Source of the DNA: Pyrocephalus nanus
Taxonomy: Eukaryota; Chordata; Aves; Passeriformes; Tyrannidae
Assembly: GCA_038380795.1 (NCBI GenBank)
Contig: CM076261.1
Location: 34,931,866-34,995,865 of the forward strand
Direction: 5' to 3'
Length of the DNA: 64,000 nt
The translations under genes and the position numbers were made by a program. Numbering within the stretch: the stretch's first letter is position 1; the number at the start of each line of letters is the position of its first letter. The notes beneath the pieces were generated by a model that worked only from the letters and a program-made list of their open reading frames with translations, searched no databases and was not told where the DNA came from. Below, one piece after another: positions 9,961-21,500 of this stretch.

Positions 9961-10674
9961 CCTGGGGTGCGTGCCCGCGCGGCGGGGCTGCCTGTCCTGG
10001 CTGGTGACGGGCCAGCGTGGCACGTCCCCCCCGCCCCCCACCCCGTCCTCGGGGCTGGGGCCCTGTCCCCCCGGCCTTGGGCCGTGTTAGGCCACCCTTG
10101 GGAGTGCCGGGCCTCAGGGGGGGCGGCCCCGTAAGTGGGGCTTTGTGCGTCCCCCCTGCTCGGCGGGCGGTTGGAGGGACCCCCCTGTAATCAGGCGGGT
10201 GTCCCGCGGGGTCCCCGGCCTTTCACAGGCGTGGGGCTGGGCGTGTGCCCTCCCTGTCCCCGGGGCTCACCTGGAGGCCTTTAGGCCATGAGCTCCACTG
10301 CCTGGCAGTGGAGTCTCCTTGCCCTTGCTGCGGGGGAAGGCCGAGCTCCGTGGCTCCCTGGGTGGGGACCCGCCCGTAAGCGGGGTCTGGGTCTGGGAGC
10401 CTTTGTGCTCCCTCGACTGGCAGCCTGTGCGGGGCGACCGCCCCGTTAGCGGGGAGCGGGTCGGGTGCCCCCGGAGCGGAGAGAAGGAGCCTCCGTGGGC
10501 CCTTGGGCCCAGGGCCCCCCTGTAAGTCGTGGAGTAAGTGCCCTGGAGTCCCGGGCACTTTGCGGTCCAGGCAGCGGCTGGAGCCCCCTGTAAGCAGGGC
10601 GGCAGCCTCCCTGACCGCTGGTTCGCATGCCCAGCTGCCTTTGCCCAGAGGGCCCGGCTCCCAGCAACGGATGG
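9961..10674. repeat. Macrosatellite copy 6, truncated array edge
   Basis: This copy matches unit positions 1-714 and then stops abruptly. It carries A at 10667 (unit position 707). The break falls inside the first exon-like module. The next bases are unrelated and run into a 12-base C run at 10709-10720, so the array ends by truncation rather than by gradual decay. Confidence 0.95.
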
Positions 10675-11097
10675 CTTCTTCTTTTACTTCCAGCTTTTAC
10701 ACATTTCTCCCCCCCCCCCCGAAGACACGTGATGTTTTAATCAGGAACAATCAACCATTAAAACCGGAATAAATAAGGAACTGAGTTTATGCATTTTTCT
10801 GGTGGTGTGAAACGGAGAGGAGGAAAACTCAAGAACCTTGTGCTTATAGTGCTGTTTTTCTGCAACAGATCACAGGCTAGTACTGCTGATCTGAGAGGAT
10901 GATGTCAGCTCCCCATTAATCACTGCTTGAATAACAAAGTAGCTGAATTGCAATCTCCTCTATTTATTGATCCATTCACATGTACATTGATTCTGATCAA
11001 CTTATTTAATCAACCCCCCAGCTGAGCATTTTGGGTCATCCTCTCCCCCCTCCCTTGGGCAGCTCCCTCCTGTAGGAAGTTCTCCAAATTATGTTTA
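10675..11097. other. Single-copy flank of the array
   Basis: Base composition drops at once to ordinary levels. A 12-base C run lies at 10709-10720, 35 bp from the array edge. I see no gene, RNA or mobile element here. Confidence 0.7.
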
Positions 11098-11230
11098 TAA
11101 AATCATGGAATCATTTGGGTTGGAAGGGCTCTAAAGTCCAATCAGTGACACCCCCTGCCACGGGCAGGGAGACCTTCCACTATCCCAGGCTGCTCCAAGC
11201 CCTGTCGAACCTTGCCTTGTAGCATCTCCC
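11098..11230 (-). mobile_element. CR1 LINE 3' fragment
   Basis: The stretch opens with the tandem AATCATGGAATCAT octamer-like tail in reverse, then TTGGGTTGGAAGGGCTC and the CTGCCACGGGCAGGGA...CTTCCACTA block typical of avian CR1 3' ends. Orientation is minus because the tail lies at the low-coordinate side. It is 5'-truncated, as CR1 usually is. Confidence 0.85.
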
Positions 11231-11922
11231 CCGCCCTCAGCGCTCGGGGGCTGGTTGTAGCTGGGTAGGAAAGGTTGTTTTCAGGGAGAGAAGTGGCTCA
11301 GCAGGATAAACCCCAGGCAGCAGCCCAGGACAGCTATTTCTAAGCCTCTTGGATGGGCCTTTGTTATTCCCAACAGAGAGGTCAGGCTCCCTGGGAATCA
11401 ATTTGCACAGACTTCAGGTTCATATTATTTGCCGGAAAATGCCCATACCAGGGAACAACCCTGGGAAGGGGGGATTTATTGTACCATTATCCCGGGAGGG
11501 AGCATCAGCAACATTAATCCTATCCAGAGCATTAGTAAGATGGGATAGCAGGAATCGACAGTCAGAGGGAAATCAAAGCCCTGCCGAAAAGCAGGAACCC
11601 CTGCTAGGAACATCCGTGTCTGGATGGCATCGCACAGGGGGAGCAAATGGAAAGATAAATGGGGATTGGGATTGTCACTCCCCCGAAGGCTCCACTGCCC
11701 CAAGCCTTTTGTGGCTGTGTGGGGGAGATGCTCAAGAATGACTAAGGTGGGAAACCTACTGGCTTTTTGGGATACTTTCATCCCAAATTTTTTTTTTATT
11801 ATTATTATTTTTTGGAAAATATGCTTATCAGAGGCAGTGTTTGGTGCAGGTTACTTGGGCTTGGTTTGCATGGATCAAAAGGACATCCATCTTAATAAGC
11901 TACTTACGTGTAACTGTGTAGT
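11231..11922. other. Non-coding stretch
   Basis: A 130-codon plus-strand frame (11349-11741) is open but has no homology I can see. I find no splice pattern or domain and treat it as chance. A run of T with ATT repeats lies near 11790-11812. Confidence 0.5.
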
Positions 11923-12034
11923 TGGGGCTTGGAGCCATCTGGGCTAGTGGAAGGTGGCCCTTCCTCTTGTGGGAGTTTGGAATGACATGGTCTTTAAGGT
12001 CCCCTCCATCCCAAAGCATTCTGGGATTCAGTAG
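11923..12034 (+). mobile_element. CR1 LINE 3' fragment
   Basis: CTTGGAGCCATCTGGGCTAGTGGAAGG, followed by a TTTAAGGTCCCCTCCATCCCAAAGCATTCTGGGATTC tail, matches the plus-strand 3' end of avian CR1 in order, with decay. Confidence 0.8.
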
Positions 12035-14269
12035 TTTAAACATCTTTAAAATGTTTGTCTGTACTGTTTCTGGTCTTATCAAACATTTTAATGTAGTTGA
12101 GAAGGGGGGGGGGGGAACCCTCAAAGTACCGCAGGAGCTTTGTTCTGGTAGTGCTTGGTGAAGAGCTGATAAGAGAAAGTCTAATTTTGGAGGCTACAAC
12201 ATGTCTCTTAAAGAAATGCAGCTTTTAAAATGTGGTTACTGCTGTTGCTGCTCTTTACAGCTCACTCATGCAAAGCAGAGAAGCAAGACTTGAGTGCAAC
12301 AGAACATGTCCTGTTGATGCTTCCTTGGTGTGCTCGTGCGGGTGCTGCTCTGGTATCCAATTTCACATCTGTAATCAAAGAAAAACACTAATAAATCTGT
12401 ATTGGGAAAGCATCTTCCCTTGGTTTTGGTTGTGCTAATTCACTTAGATTTAAATGAACAACAACAACAAATCTCCCCCTGCCTAACCATGACTCTAAAG
12501 CTGTTTTTCTCTCTGACTTCCCAGCATGGTCTGCTTTCTGTCTCCCTGATTTTGATGCTTTTTGGAGGTAACTCTTGCTTTATTTCAATGGAATTGAGGC
12601 GAAGCTTATTTTTGAAAAAAGAAGAGTTCAAGGAATCCTTGAAGTCCAGTAGCTTTGGGTTTTTCTAATGGGGGGAAAATCAGCAGCTTTCTTCCCAAGG
12701 TGGGTGAGACACTCCTTTCTGGAGAGGAAAGCTTTTGCAGCCTCTATTTAAGAAGGATTTTTAATAGCTGTCGTCTCCTCCTGTCCACTGCAGCCTACTC
12801 CTTTAATTTCCTTGACTGAAAAAGAGCATCAGAATTTGGAGTGTGTTACGGTCTCCCTTGCTGGTCCATTAGTGTATTAGCTGAGCTCCATGCGTGTTGA
12901 ATGCCACTAAATGTCACTTGCAAATTTAATGTTGGGAGCGCCAAGATTTGCGCCAATTGAATTTAAAGGCTTATACTTGAATTTGTTCAAATGGCAGATT
13001 GAGACAATTGAAATGTGTGTGAGCTGTCGCAAAGCTGCTCTTGCCAGTGACTCCAGCAGTGCATTTGTGTAGATGTAGGGGGAGACCCTGAGCAGACATA
13101 TTGGGGTTTGGTGGGGTTTTACTGTCCCTTTCTATGTTACAGTGTGGGGACAGCTGGCAAAATCCATTATGCTGAAAGTCTTAATGCTTGACATCTGCTC
13201 AGGGTCATTGTTGGCACTAACTTAGCCTTAAATACTTCTGTAAAAATGGGAAAGATTATGGAGCCTTTCAGTTCGATTTAATTCTTCTCCAGCCACAGTT
13301 TTAGGAGAAAGGTTAATTGTTTGGACTGTTGGTCTTAATTGTTTGTGAGTCTGACTTCTGGGGTTTTTATTTACGAAATGAGCACCTTTATCACCTGGGA
13401 GTTTGGCTTTGAAGGGGTTTTGTTTGGGGTGTTTTTTGTTTGCTTGGGTTTTTTTTGTTTGTTTTGGTTTGTTTTGTTTATTTAGAGGAAAGTCTGGGCA
13501 AAGCTTCTGGCATTTAACACTTCTTTATTCTTCAACTTCAGCCAAATACCCAAGGATTGAACAGGAGACCCTACTGCTTTTTGAGAGGTAGAATGTTAAA
13601 GAAATTACCCTTCATTGGAAAAAGAGTTGTGGATATTGTTCCTCGGCTTTCCAAGCAGTGTAAATCTGCGCCTCCCTAGATAGCACAATGCTTTTAAGAA
13701 GTTTGTCTTGAAACACTTCCATTAAATCTCTTGATACCTCGCTTTGACTTTCTGCCACTGAGCTGGCATTTCAGACGGGCTTCTGGCATGAGCTCTCCTA
13801 CCACTTTCAAGTAGAAATTTATCAGGCATTGAAAAGTTTGGCTCTGGAGTCGAGCACTGTGCCAGGCTTCAAAAGCCCTATTTGTACACAAAATGGAATT
13901 TCGCTTGCCAGGAGGGTCCGGGGAGCGCTTCGGTAACTGCGGGAATGGCTTGGAATCTACATAGTAATGAAACGGCTCCACCTAAATCAGGCTAGAGCTC
14001 TCAGGTCTGTGCTTTGTCTTCCTTGTGCCCCTGCTCTTCTGCGGGGAGCTTTGCATAGTCAAGTTATATTGCTCTGGAAAACTTGGTCACAAAAGTTAAT
14101 TTAGAACTGTTTGAAAGGCTCTAAAATGGCTCCTGCTGTTAGGATGATGAAAAAGACCTTGAGAGCTCCTTGAGAGTGATTGCTGCAGGAATACCTGCCT
14201 GGCCGTGCATGCTCCCTGCCCAACCACAGAGTCACTCCAAAGGCCTTCAGGGCGGTGAGACAGAGAAAC
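12035..14269. other. Non-coding stretch with low-complexity DNA
   Basis: It contains a 12-base G run at 12104-12115 and a T/G-rich low-complexity tract at about 13415-13485. No supported exon, RNA gene or full mobile element is visible. This may be intron or intergenic DNA. Confidence 0.5.
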
Positions 14270-14425
14270 TGTGGCTGCCCCACCCCTGGAAGTGTCCAAG
14301 ACCAGGTTGGAATGGGGCTTGGAGCAACCTGGGCTAGTGAAAGGTGTCCCTGCCCATGGCAGAGGGTGGGACTGGATGAGTTTTAAGGTCCTTCCAACCC
14401 GAAGCCTTCTGGGATTCTGTGATGC
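14270..14425 (+). mobile_element. CR1 LINE 3' fragment
   Basis: The CR1 3' blocks appear in order: CCCTGGAAGTGTCCAAGACC, GGGCTTGGAGCAACCTGGGC, GTCCCTGCCCATGGC, then CCTTCCAACCC and the terminal GGGATTCTGTGATG. Decay is moderate. Confidence 0.9.
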
Positions 14426-14552
14426 CTCGGGGCTCCAGACCCGCTTGCTTCAACTGGGAGTAAAATTCCAGCGCCAGTGGGTGGTTGGGGAGCTCAGGGT
14501 GAGCCTTGAGGAGTGTAAAGTGCCAGCGGTCTGTAGACATTGAGTGTCTGGG

Positions 14553-15127
14553 TGTTATAGGTTACCAGAGATGCCTTAAATAAACTGCAAAGGCCAATTT
14601 ACAATAGTAAGCAAATTTATTAGTAAGTGGTAAATAAACAATCGGCATGCCGGGAGGGGGGGGGCGTTTAGAACAGAAAGTTCTTTCACAGCTCGCCACC
14701 GCTCGCCTTGAGCTCTCAAATTTCCCCTTTTGAACCCCCCGGGTTCCAGTCCAGACATGCTCAGTGCTTACATTCTTATTCATACATAGTCCGGGGCATG
14801 TGCTGTTTGCACATGCTCAGTTGCAAAGTTTCATGTTCCTGGGCTGTGTTATCGGCGGTTGTGGTCTGGGGTCTTCCCTGTGGGCCGGGGTCTCTGCGAT
14901 GAAGATCCCTCGTCTTCCTCGGTGCCCTCAAGATGAACCCAGGTTTGGGGCATGCGCATTCAGTGGTCAATTGCCGTCCTTCCAGGCTTATCGCACCTAT
15001 AAATCACTTTGATCCCTTTGTTAGAGGAGAACTTCTCGGTGTCTCCAGTCTGTCTGCTTTCAGACTTCCCTCCCCCTGTTGTTATCAGTCCCGAGAACAA
15101 ACAGCAGCTTGTTAGGAGCATTTAACA
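14553..15127 (-). mobile_element. Solo LTR candidate (reverse orientation)
   Basis: On the minus strand this 575-bp block starts TGTTAAATGC and ends CTATAACA, the TG...CA ends expected of an LTR. An AATAAA signal lies 63 bp from the U5 end (TTTATT on plus at 14616-14621). The 9-base G run at 14656-14664 lies inside. No retroviral coding frame flanks it, so it would be a solo LTR. The flanking 6-mers do not match, so no target-site duplication supports the exact edges. I cannot name the family. Confidence 0.55.
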
Positions 15128-17370
15128 GCTATGTGGGAAGAACACACGGCAATCATACATCAATGTCCCTAAGTTTTACTAAGCTAAAAAAAAATCCCTT
15201 CTAACCAAATGTATAGTTTATTACATGGGGAACTTTTGGTCGGATAATTAAGTGAAGAAGACTTTGACGAAGGAAGAAGAAAATACATGTTCTCAAAGGG
15301 TTCAGGTTGGGAGTTTGGGGGGGCTGAGCAGAGGTGAGGTGGGGGAGTAGGTGATGTTCAAAGCACCGCTGTGAACAAGGCAGGAACAGAGAGAAAAGGG
15401 TGAATGCAGGCACGTGAAGGTCCCTCCTGAATGACTAGGCAGAACACGTGGTTCTCTTTCCGCGGGTACGTTCGGGATGCTCAGATGCGCATTTAATGGG
15501 GCCATGGGTTTATGGAGACTCTGGGCGCTGGGAGAAGCTCGTGTTTGCCAAAAGCAGCACTCGGTAATGGGCTGGGGCTTCTCATCTGCTCTCCGTGAAA
15601 CACTGCAAAAGCCTTTCTTTGAAGTAATGAGCAATTATCGGCAAATTAACAAACTCCTTGTCAGACACGCCTTTGTTTCTGTGCATGTGCAATTTCCTAG
15701 TTCAGTTTTTCTCCCTTTCAAAACGTAAATAGATGGGTTATCAAAGGACATTTTAAACACAAAAGCAGGGCAGAGGAACCTTTTATCAGAAGGGGATAAT
15801 TTGAGTTCTTAAAGTTTGTGCAGAGTTTTTTGGGGGAACGTTTGCAGGAAAAGAAGACACAGCCCCATCAAGGCACGTGTCCTGTATCCAAGCATTAGGA
15901 TGTTTTTGAGAGGGAATGCCAGAATTCAGCCATGAATTCAGTAAGTTTAAGTGGCTATGAGAATACCTGTGGAGACAACAATCCCAGGCAAATTTATGTT
16001 ACCTCCTGCTCAGAGCAAAATGAACCTCAAAGGAACATCAGGTTTTTCGGGGTTCCCTTGGGTTTTGAAACTCTCCAAGGATGGAAATCTGTTGCTGGAA
16101 GAACCTCCTGTGGGCTTTGGGGAGACAGCCCATCCTGCAAGCCTTAATCAGTGCCAAGGTGGGATGAGAGTAGAGAAGAGGGAAGAGCCTGAGGTACAGA
16201 TAATATTTGATACAGGAGCACCAGGATTATGGAATAGAGGGCTGTTCCTTGTTCTCTTCTCTGTGCTTGTCCAGCTGAGCTGATGTTTTAATGAACTGCT
16301 CCTTAAATATCTTCACTTCTAATGGGTGCTGCTTAACTCACTGTCCATTAGGGCACAAGTGAACTGGCCAGCATCATTTATCACTGCCTAGAGGGAACTT
16401 TCCTTGGCCATTTTATCAAGTGGCTGCCAGTCTTTAAAATCCTTTTATGATTCCTCCTGTCAAACTTCTCCTTTGCTGCTATCACCCAGTGTGCTTAAGA
16501 GGTTAAAGCAGATTGTTGGCATTAACTTTGTAACCCCCCTCCCACGTTAATAGTGCTCTAATGCTGCCCATTTGCAGTTGGATAGGAGGAAATATTTAAA
16601 ATAATTGTCCACTCTACAGAAATGTTTATTGGCATCGTCGATTATTGTGTCTTGTGATCAGTGATTTTGTTTCCACGTTCAGGACATCCATTTAGGTCTT
16701 CTGTGGTCTGAAAGCAGACTGTGCATTAGAAATCCTAGGGAATTGCTGTATTTCTTCACGTGGTTCCTCTGTTGGAGCTGTGTGTTGAAATTCAGCCTGT
16801 AGGATGTGATGTCATGCTGCTAAATTAATGACCTGCGTTTATTTGCTGGTTGGATAATAAGCCAGGCCCTTCTGCTCTAAGCCTCCAAAAACCTGTGAAG
16901 TGGAGAATGCCTTATCTGTGCTTTGCAGCACGGGTTTTATGGGGTGTGAGCTTTGCATTCCTGCAGGGAGATCCTGACACCACTGACAGCTCTGGGGACA
17001 CTGAGCTTTCCACCCTTTCCAAAGTGAAGGTTCCAAAGTCTGGCCTCGTCACGTGTGTGCAAATTAAAAAGGCAGATGAGCTTGTTCATTGTAAAAATCC
17101 AAGTTAAGTTTTGAGTTTGTTCACGTGACTTCAAGAAAATATAGTTTGTCTAGACTGCTTAAGAAATATAATTATAATAAACTATATCTGAACACTTTAA
17201 AGCACACATAAGTTTGAAAGGCAATTTTGAAATGGTGTGAGAAGGATTCATTTCTCTTGTGACTTGTGCCAGGGTGAAGCCTTTATATCTTTCCTAGGTA
17301 GGGTGCTACTGCTTGTCACTGCCATGTGTTTCCAGCTGCCTTGGGCACGGTTGGACACTGTGAAGTCTGT
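15128..17370. other. Non-coding stretch
   Basis: No exon pattern, RNA gene or recognised repeat is apparent. Short open frames on both strands have neither domain features nor flanking splice signals. Confidence 0.45.
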
Positions 17371-17506
17371 GACACCCCATCCCTGGAAGCGTCCAAGGCC
17401 AGGCTGGACAGGGCTTGGAGCAACCTGGGATAGTGGAAGGTGTCCCTGCCCACGGCAGGATGAGCTTTAAGCCGCCTTCCAACCCAAACCATTCCATGAT
17501 TCTGTG
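17371..17506 (+). mobile_element. CR1 LINE 3' fragment
   Basis: CATCCCTGGAAGCGTCCAAG, GGGCTTGGAGCAACCTGG, GTCCCTGCCCACGGCAGG and CTTCCAACCCAAACCATTCC form the standard CR1 3' order, ending in ATGATTCTGTG. It is one of the best preserved CR1 tails here. Confidence 0.92.
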
Positions 17507-18276
17507 CCCACTGGAGATTAACCCCTTGGTTTCCTGGAGTGAGAGAGACTGGTATGTCACTCTGAGCTGGTTGTGGTGGCAGAGGGTGGCTTGTGGCCGG
17601 CAAAGGCTTCCCACCCTGGGAGCCAGGGGAGGTGTGAATGCCTCTGAGCTCTTATCCCTGTCACTAAATCCCTGCTTTAAGGTTCAGAGGCTGCAGATTT
17701 CCTTCCCAGGGAAACCAAAGGTTGGGGTACCTCTGTTAAAAGGGAGCTCTCTGGGCTGATTTAATTCACAGCTGTCACAGAGCTGGTTTTCCTCCCTCCA
17801 CCTTCTCTTGGTCTCCCCGTTTCCAATGTTGAAGGGTGTTCCTTGGGGTTTTGGAGAGGTACACTGTGGTTTACCTGGCAGAGAAAGACCTTATCAGGAG
17901 AGAAATAGGAGCGCAGGGAATGTCACTAACGGGCCTCTTCCAGGTCTGTGCCATGAACAAATACTAATGGCAATATTTGCACCCCTGGAGTGGAGTAACT
18001 CCTGCAGGGACTGTGTCAGCTATGTCAACAAACTTTACTTGTGACTGATGTGTTGGTGATTTTGACTTTGATTTCTGTAATAGTTAATAAAAGCAAAGGT
18101 GGATAATCTGCTAATCAAATTGAATTTGTAATGTTAGTGATTAGCTTGAATTACAGGTGTCAAGCCACAATGTTGTATTACTATGGCAAGCTATATCTTC
18201 TTGTGTTGAACAAGTTCTGACTGTAAGTTTGGGTGTGCCTGTAAAATGTGAGTGGGGGAAAGTCGTCCAGAGGAAC

Positions 18277-18299
18277 GGGGGGGGGGGGGGGGGGGGGGG
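18277..18299 (+). repeat. Poly(G) run, 23 bases
   Basis: This uninterrupted G run is the longest of six G or C runs of at least 12 bases between 10.7 and 25.1 kb. Confidence 0.9.
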
Positions 18300-18387
18300 T
18301 GGAAGAGAAGTCTGCCGTCTTCACGCCCTCATCCGGGGCCTGCCGCTGTCATCTAAGCGCCACCTCCAGGGAGGGGATAATGGCACA

Positions 18388-18395
18388 TATAAAAG
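18388..18395 (+). promoter_or_regulatory. TATA box of the LTR candidate
   Basis: TATAAAAG lies 87 bp before a poly(A) signal inside the presumed LTR. The spacing fits an LTR promoter with a short R region. Confidence 0.5.
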
Positions 18396-18531
18396 ACCAA
18401 TGCACGTTTTTTGCGCGCAGACCGTTTGTGGAACAGGAGTTTCCTCCGGTCTCCAGCGTGCTGATTTGCTTATTTGCTTTTAATAAATTTCTACCATATT
18501 TTAAAATATATCTGGTCATTTGACTATAACA

Positions 18532-21500
18532 ATTTCCATTTAAAAACACACCGTGAGAGGCATTTGTGGGACTGCAGAAGATGGGACTGAAGCGGGTGTT
18601 GCTTCCCTGAGTAACTCAAGGACTTGCTAGTGGTGACTATCCAGTGCAGTGACAGGATGTGTGCAGACAGCTGGAAATGCTCAGACTTGCTCATTTCCCA
18701 GCCCTTTCCTGAATTAGGACAGTTGGGATAGAGCCCTTTGCAGCCTCAAATGCTTGTGGGGTGTATTCCAATGTAATGCTCCTACAACAGACTATTCCAC
18801 CTTAGTGCAACTCGCTGCTATCCAGAAGAAGAGCTCAGGTGCCACTGGGTCTCTTTGCATGGGATTGCTGGATTTTGGAATGCTGGAGTGCAGCATGGCT
18901 GTATATGGCTCTTGCATCCTTTTGTCTTTGCTCTTCACGTTGCTGACAGTCACTGAAAGAGGCACCACAAACTTCAGCTGGCAGGGAGGAAAAGCCCATT
19001 TATTTCCACCTGCACTGCAGAGTGAAAAGTGAAGTGTTTGAGGAGCTGAACGTGCTGATCTTGCTGTATTTCGAGGCTTAAAAAGGGGTGAAGAATTAAA
19101 ATACATAAAAAGAGGCATGATTTCTTTAATGGATTCTCTGGTGGCAGTATTTTCCTTTCTGGTTTTGAGGATTTGTTCCCTTTCCAGGACTGCTTTAAAA
19201 ACATTTCATTTTTCATAAAGCAGAAGTGAATTACTCCGTGGATGTTTATGTGAAGTGACTTGCTGTGTGCTTAATAACCTACATAATCTATTTGGGCTGT
19301 GCTTTTTAGAAACGGAGCGTTCCGAGTCAGCCTCTTAGGAGAGACAGATTGTCCTGCACGATTGTCTTGAGCAAAGCACCTTTCAGGTTTTAATTGGGTT
19401 TTTTTGTTGCTGTGATTTGCACTGGCAGGGTGAGGGCAGCACCCTTCCTCTAGTGCCTCAGAAAAGTGGGAGGAGGAGGAGAAGGAGGAGGAGGAGCAGA
19501 GCTATTCCCTTATCTGGAGACTTTCTTAGGTGCTTACAAAGCTGTGCACTTAACTTATTCCTCTAGGTTAAGTACTGATGTGCAGCAAAGCCACACGTTT
19601 TTGAAGCACAACATTTAATAGAAGGATTCTCAGCATGACTTGGCAAATATTCCCAAATTAGGCTTATCACCTCTGGTGGTACTTCTTGTCCTCAGAGGGA
19701 GGAGAGGTTTGTACAAGGCTCAGAAATGCCGCTCAGATCAGCCACTTTGAAATCACCTTTTGGCACAGTCCCTGTGGCCTTCCCGCTGCTCTTCCATGCC
19801 TTCTTCGTGTTCATTCCCACCTCCTCAAGGCCCTGTCTTGTCCTGGGAGCCCCAAGCCCTGTATTTGGGAGTTGGTGGGAAGGGCAGCTTGACATGTAGA
19901 CATTGAGACATTTGCCAGAGCAGTCACCTGCTTTGTCTGCACTGCTAAAATACAGGAATATCGCTCTGGCAAGCACTGTTAAACTCAGATTCTCCTGTCG
20001 TGCTCAGATGCAGTTAATTGCCTAGAACTTTCATGTCGAAGATGAAAACGCTGTAGATAAGTTTGTAACAACTGGCAATTCAGTTTTCGAAGCCTAAACT
20101 GAAGGCTGGGTTTTTAAAGTGCTGAAGAAGGAAACAAGCCTGGCTTGGTGAGATTCAGAAATTTAGGGCCTGTGTTGATTTTAATTTTGTATTACAGCTC
20201 ATACAGAGGGGTTTTTGTGGTTGGTTTGTTTGTTTTCCTAATTAATGAAACTGCTTTTGCAAGGTGCGTCAATCCATCTTAAATCCTGTGTAGGCAGACC
20301 TACGTGATTGAGGCCAGGATCTGCTCGTGCTTTGGGACTTGAGATCCCCTTTTTGCAGTTGAGTTGTGGCATCGGGTTGTTTCTCACCCTTCCCTCAGCC
20401 AGGCTGTTGAGCAAACACCCCTCCAATTTGGGGCCTCGAGGGACTGGGGAGATGTTTTGCCACACTTACTGCCTCTTCCTTTAACACCCAAAACACAGTT
20501 GGCAGAGCTGCGAGGGGGAGGAGGGAGGATTTTTTGTACGTGCCTGGATTTTCTCCTCCGCGAGGACCCAAGATAAACTAAAATTGGGGGCATCCCACTT
20601 CTGCTCCCACCCAGGCCACGCGTGTCACAGCGTCCTGCTCGCTCTGCAGGACATCAACGTGCACGTTTACATCCAGCAGTGCCGCTGGGATCGCACTTTC
20701 CAGCTCTGCTTCTCCTAGCACGCCTGGGATGAGCCTGGAGTCAGGGATGAGCCCCCCGCCGAGGGCAGGGCAGGGGAGGCACAGCTGCTTGCAAATTCCT
20801 GCCGCCCCTCCCTCCCTGCCGAGGGGGTGGTCCCATCCCAGCAGTTAAAGGGAATTAGCAGGCACTTGGCGAGCTCTGTGACTTTGCAGATGGCTGTTGG
20901 AGGGACGGATTCTTGCTCCCGACCCTGAGGTGTGTCTAGTTTTGGAGCCTGTAGTCTGGGGAGGTAAACCCGGAAACCACTTCCCCCCCCCCCCCCCCCC
21001 CCCCAGATCTGAAAAACAAGCTTTTCAAATTTGCAGCAAAAATCTTTTGCTGAGGAGTGGGATGTGCACCGCTGGGGATATTTCTAAGGACCTGGGTGCT
21101 TAAATTCCGTGCTTGCCTTGGGGACTGAAAGCAGGCAACTCCAAACCCAAATCCTGTAAAGCAGGACTTCTGGGTTGGTGCCGCCTTGGGCTGTTCAACA
21201 GAAATGGGCATAAACAGCCAATTTCAAACGGCTTTGTTTATTGTCACAGTTTGGGTGTTTTTATGGTACCAGTGTTCATATTTGTGTTACGTTCCTGTTA
21301 CCCTTTGGAACAAACTATAGTGGGGTCTTTGTGCATTTGGAATGACAGTGACTCCTTCCTCCAGAGCACGGGATTTCTCTGCAGCCCCAGCAGCGCTTTT
21401 GCTCTTTCATGGAAGGTTTAGCTCAATTTTCCTCCCTACTTTCTGTTACTCTGTAGAGAACATATGTTGTGCTGTGTTCGGGTCAGATTTGAGAATACAT

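Larger units (their letters stand above)
1..10674. repeat. Macrosatellite array, 1,992-bp unit, 5.36 copies
   Basis: Identical blocks recur every 1,992 bp: the block opening the window recurs at 1993, 3985, 5977, 7969 and 9961. All copies point the same way. The array is very GC-rich, and the junction to ordinary sequence is sharp at 10674/10675. I count about ten single-base differences and no indels between copies, so identity exceeds 99.5%. This indicates recent amplification or continuing homogenisation. The left edge lies outside the window, so the full array may be much longer. The unit matches no rRNA, histone, telomere or LINE sequence I recognise. Both strands have many long open frames, which are expected at this base composition. 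Confidence 0.98.
18132..18531 (+). mobile_element. Solo LTR candidate with a 23-base G run in U3
   Basis: A TATAAAAG box (18388-18395) is followed about 90 bp later by AATAAA (18482-18487), and the block ends GACTATAACA at 18531. This is the promoter, R and U5 order of a retroviral LTR. The end resembles that of the reverse LTR at 14553. The start is placed at TGTTAGTG but is uncertain. A G run (18277-18299) sits upstream of the TATA box. No internal retroviral sequence adjoins it, and I found no target-site duplication. Confidence 0.5.

Noticed and set aside
1..10674. Ribosomal DNA, histone cluster or telomeric/subtelomeric repeat
   Set aside because: No rRNA-like conserved blocks, no histone reading frames and no TTAGGG runs are visible; the GTTAG loops are isolated.
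1..10674. CRISPR-like array (regular hairpin repeats)
   Set aside because: The hairpins differ in sequence and spacing, there are no unique spacers of fixed length, and the context is vertebrate.
11349..11741. 130-codon plus-strand frame after the first CR1 fragment
   Set aside because: No homology, no splice signals and a composition like the surrounding non-coding DNA.
20636..20718. Possible terminal exon after CTCGCTCTGCAG
   Set aside because: The acceptor is good, but only 22 codons follow before a stop, with no partner exon and no poly(A) signal close by.
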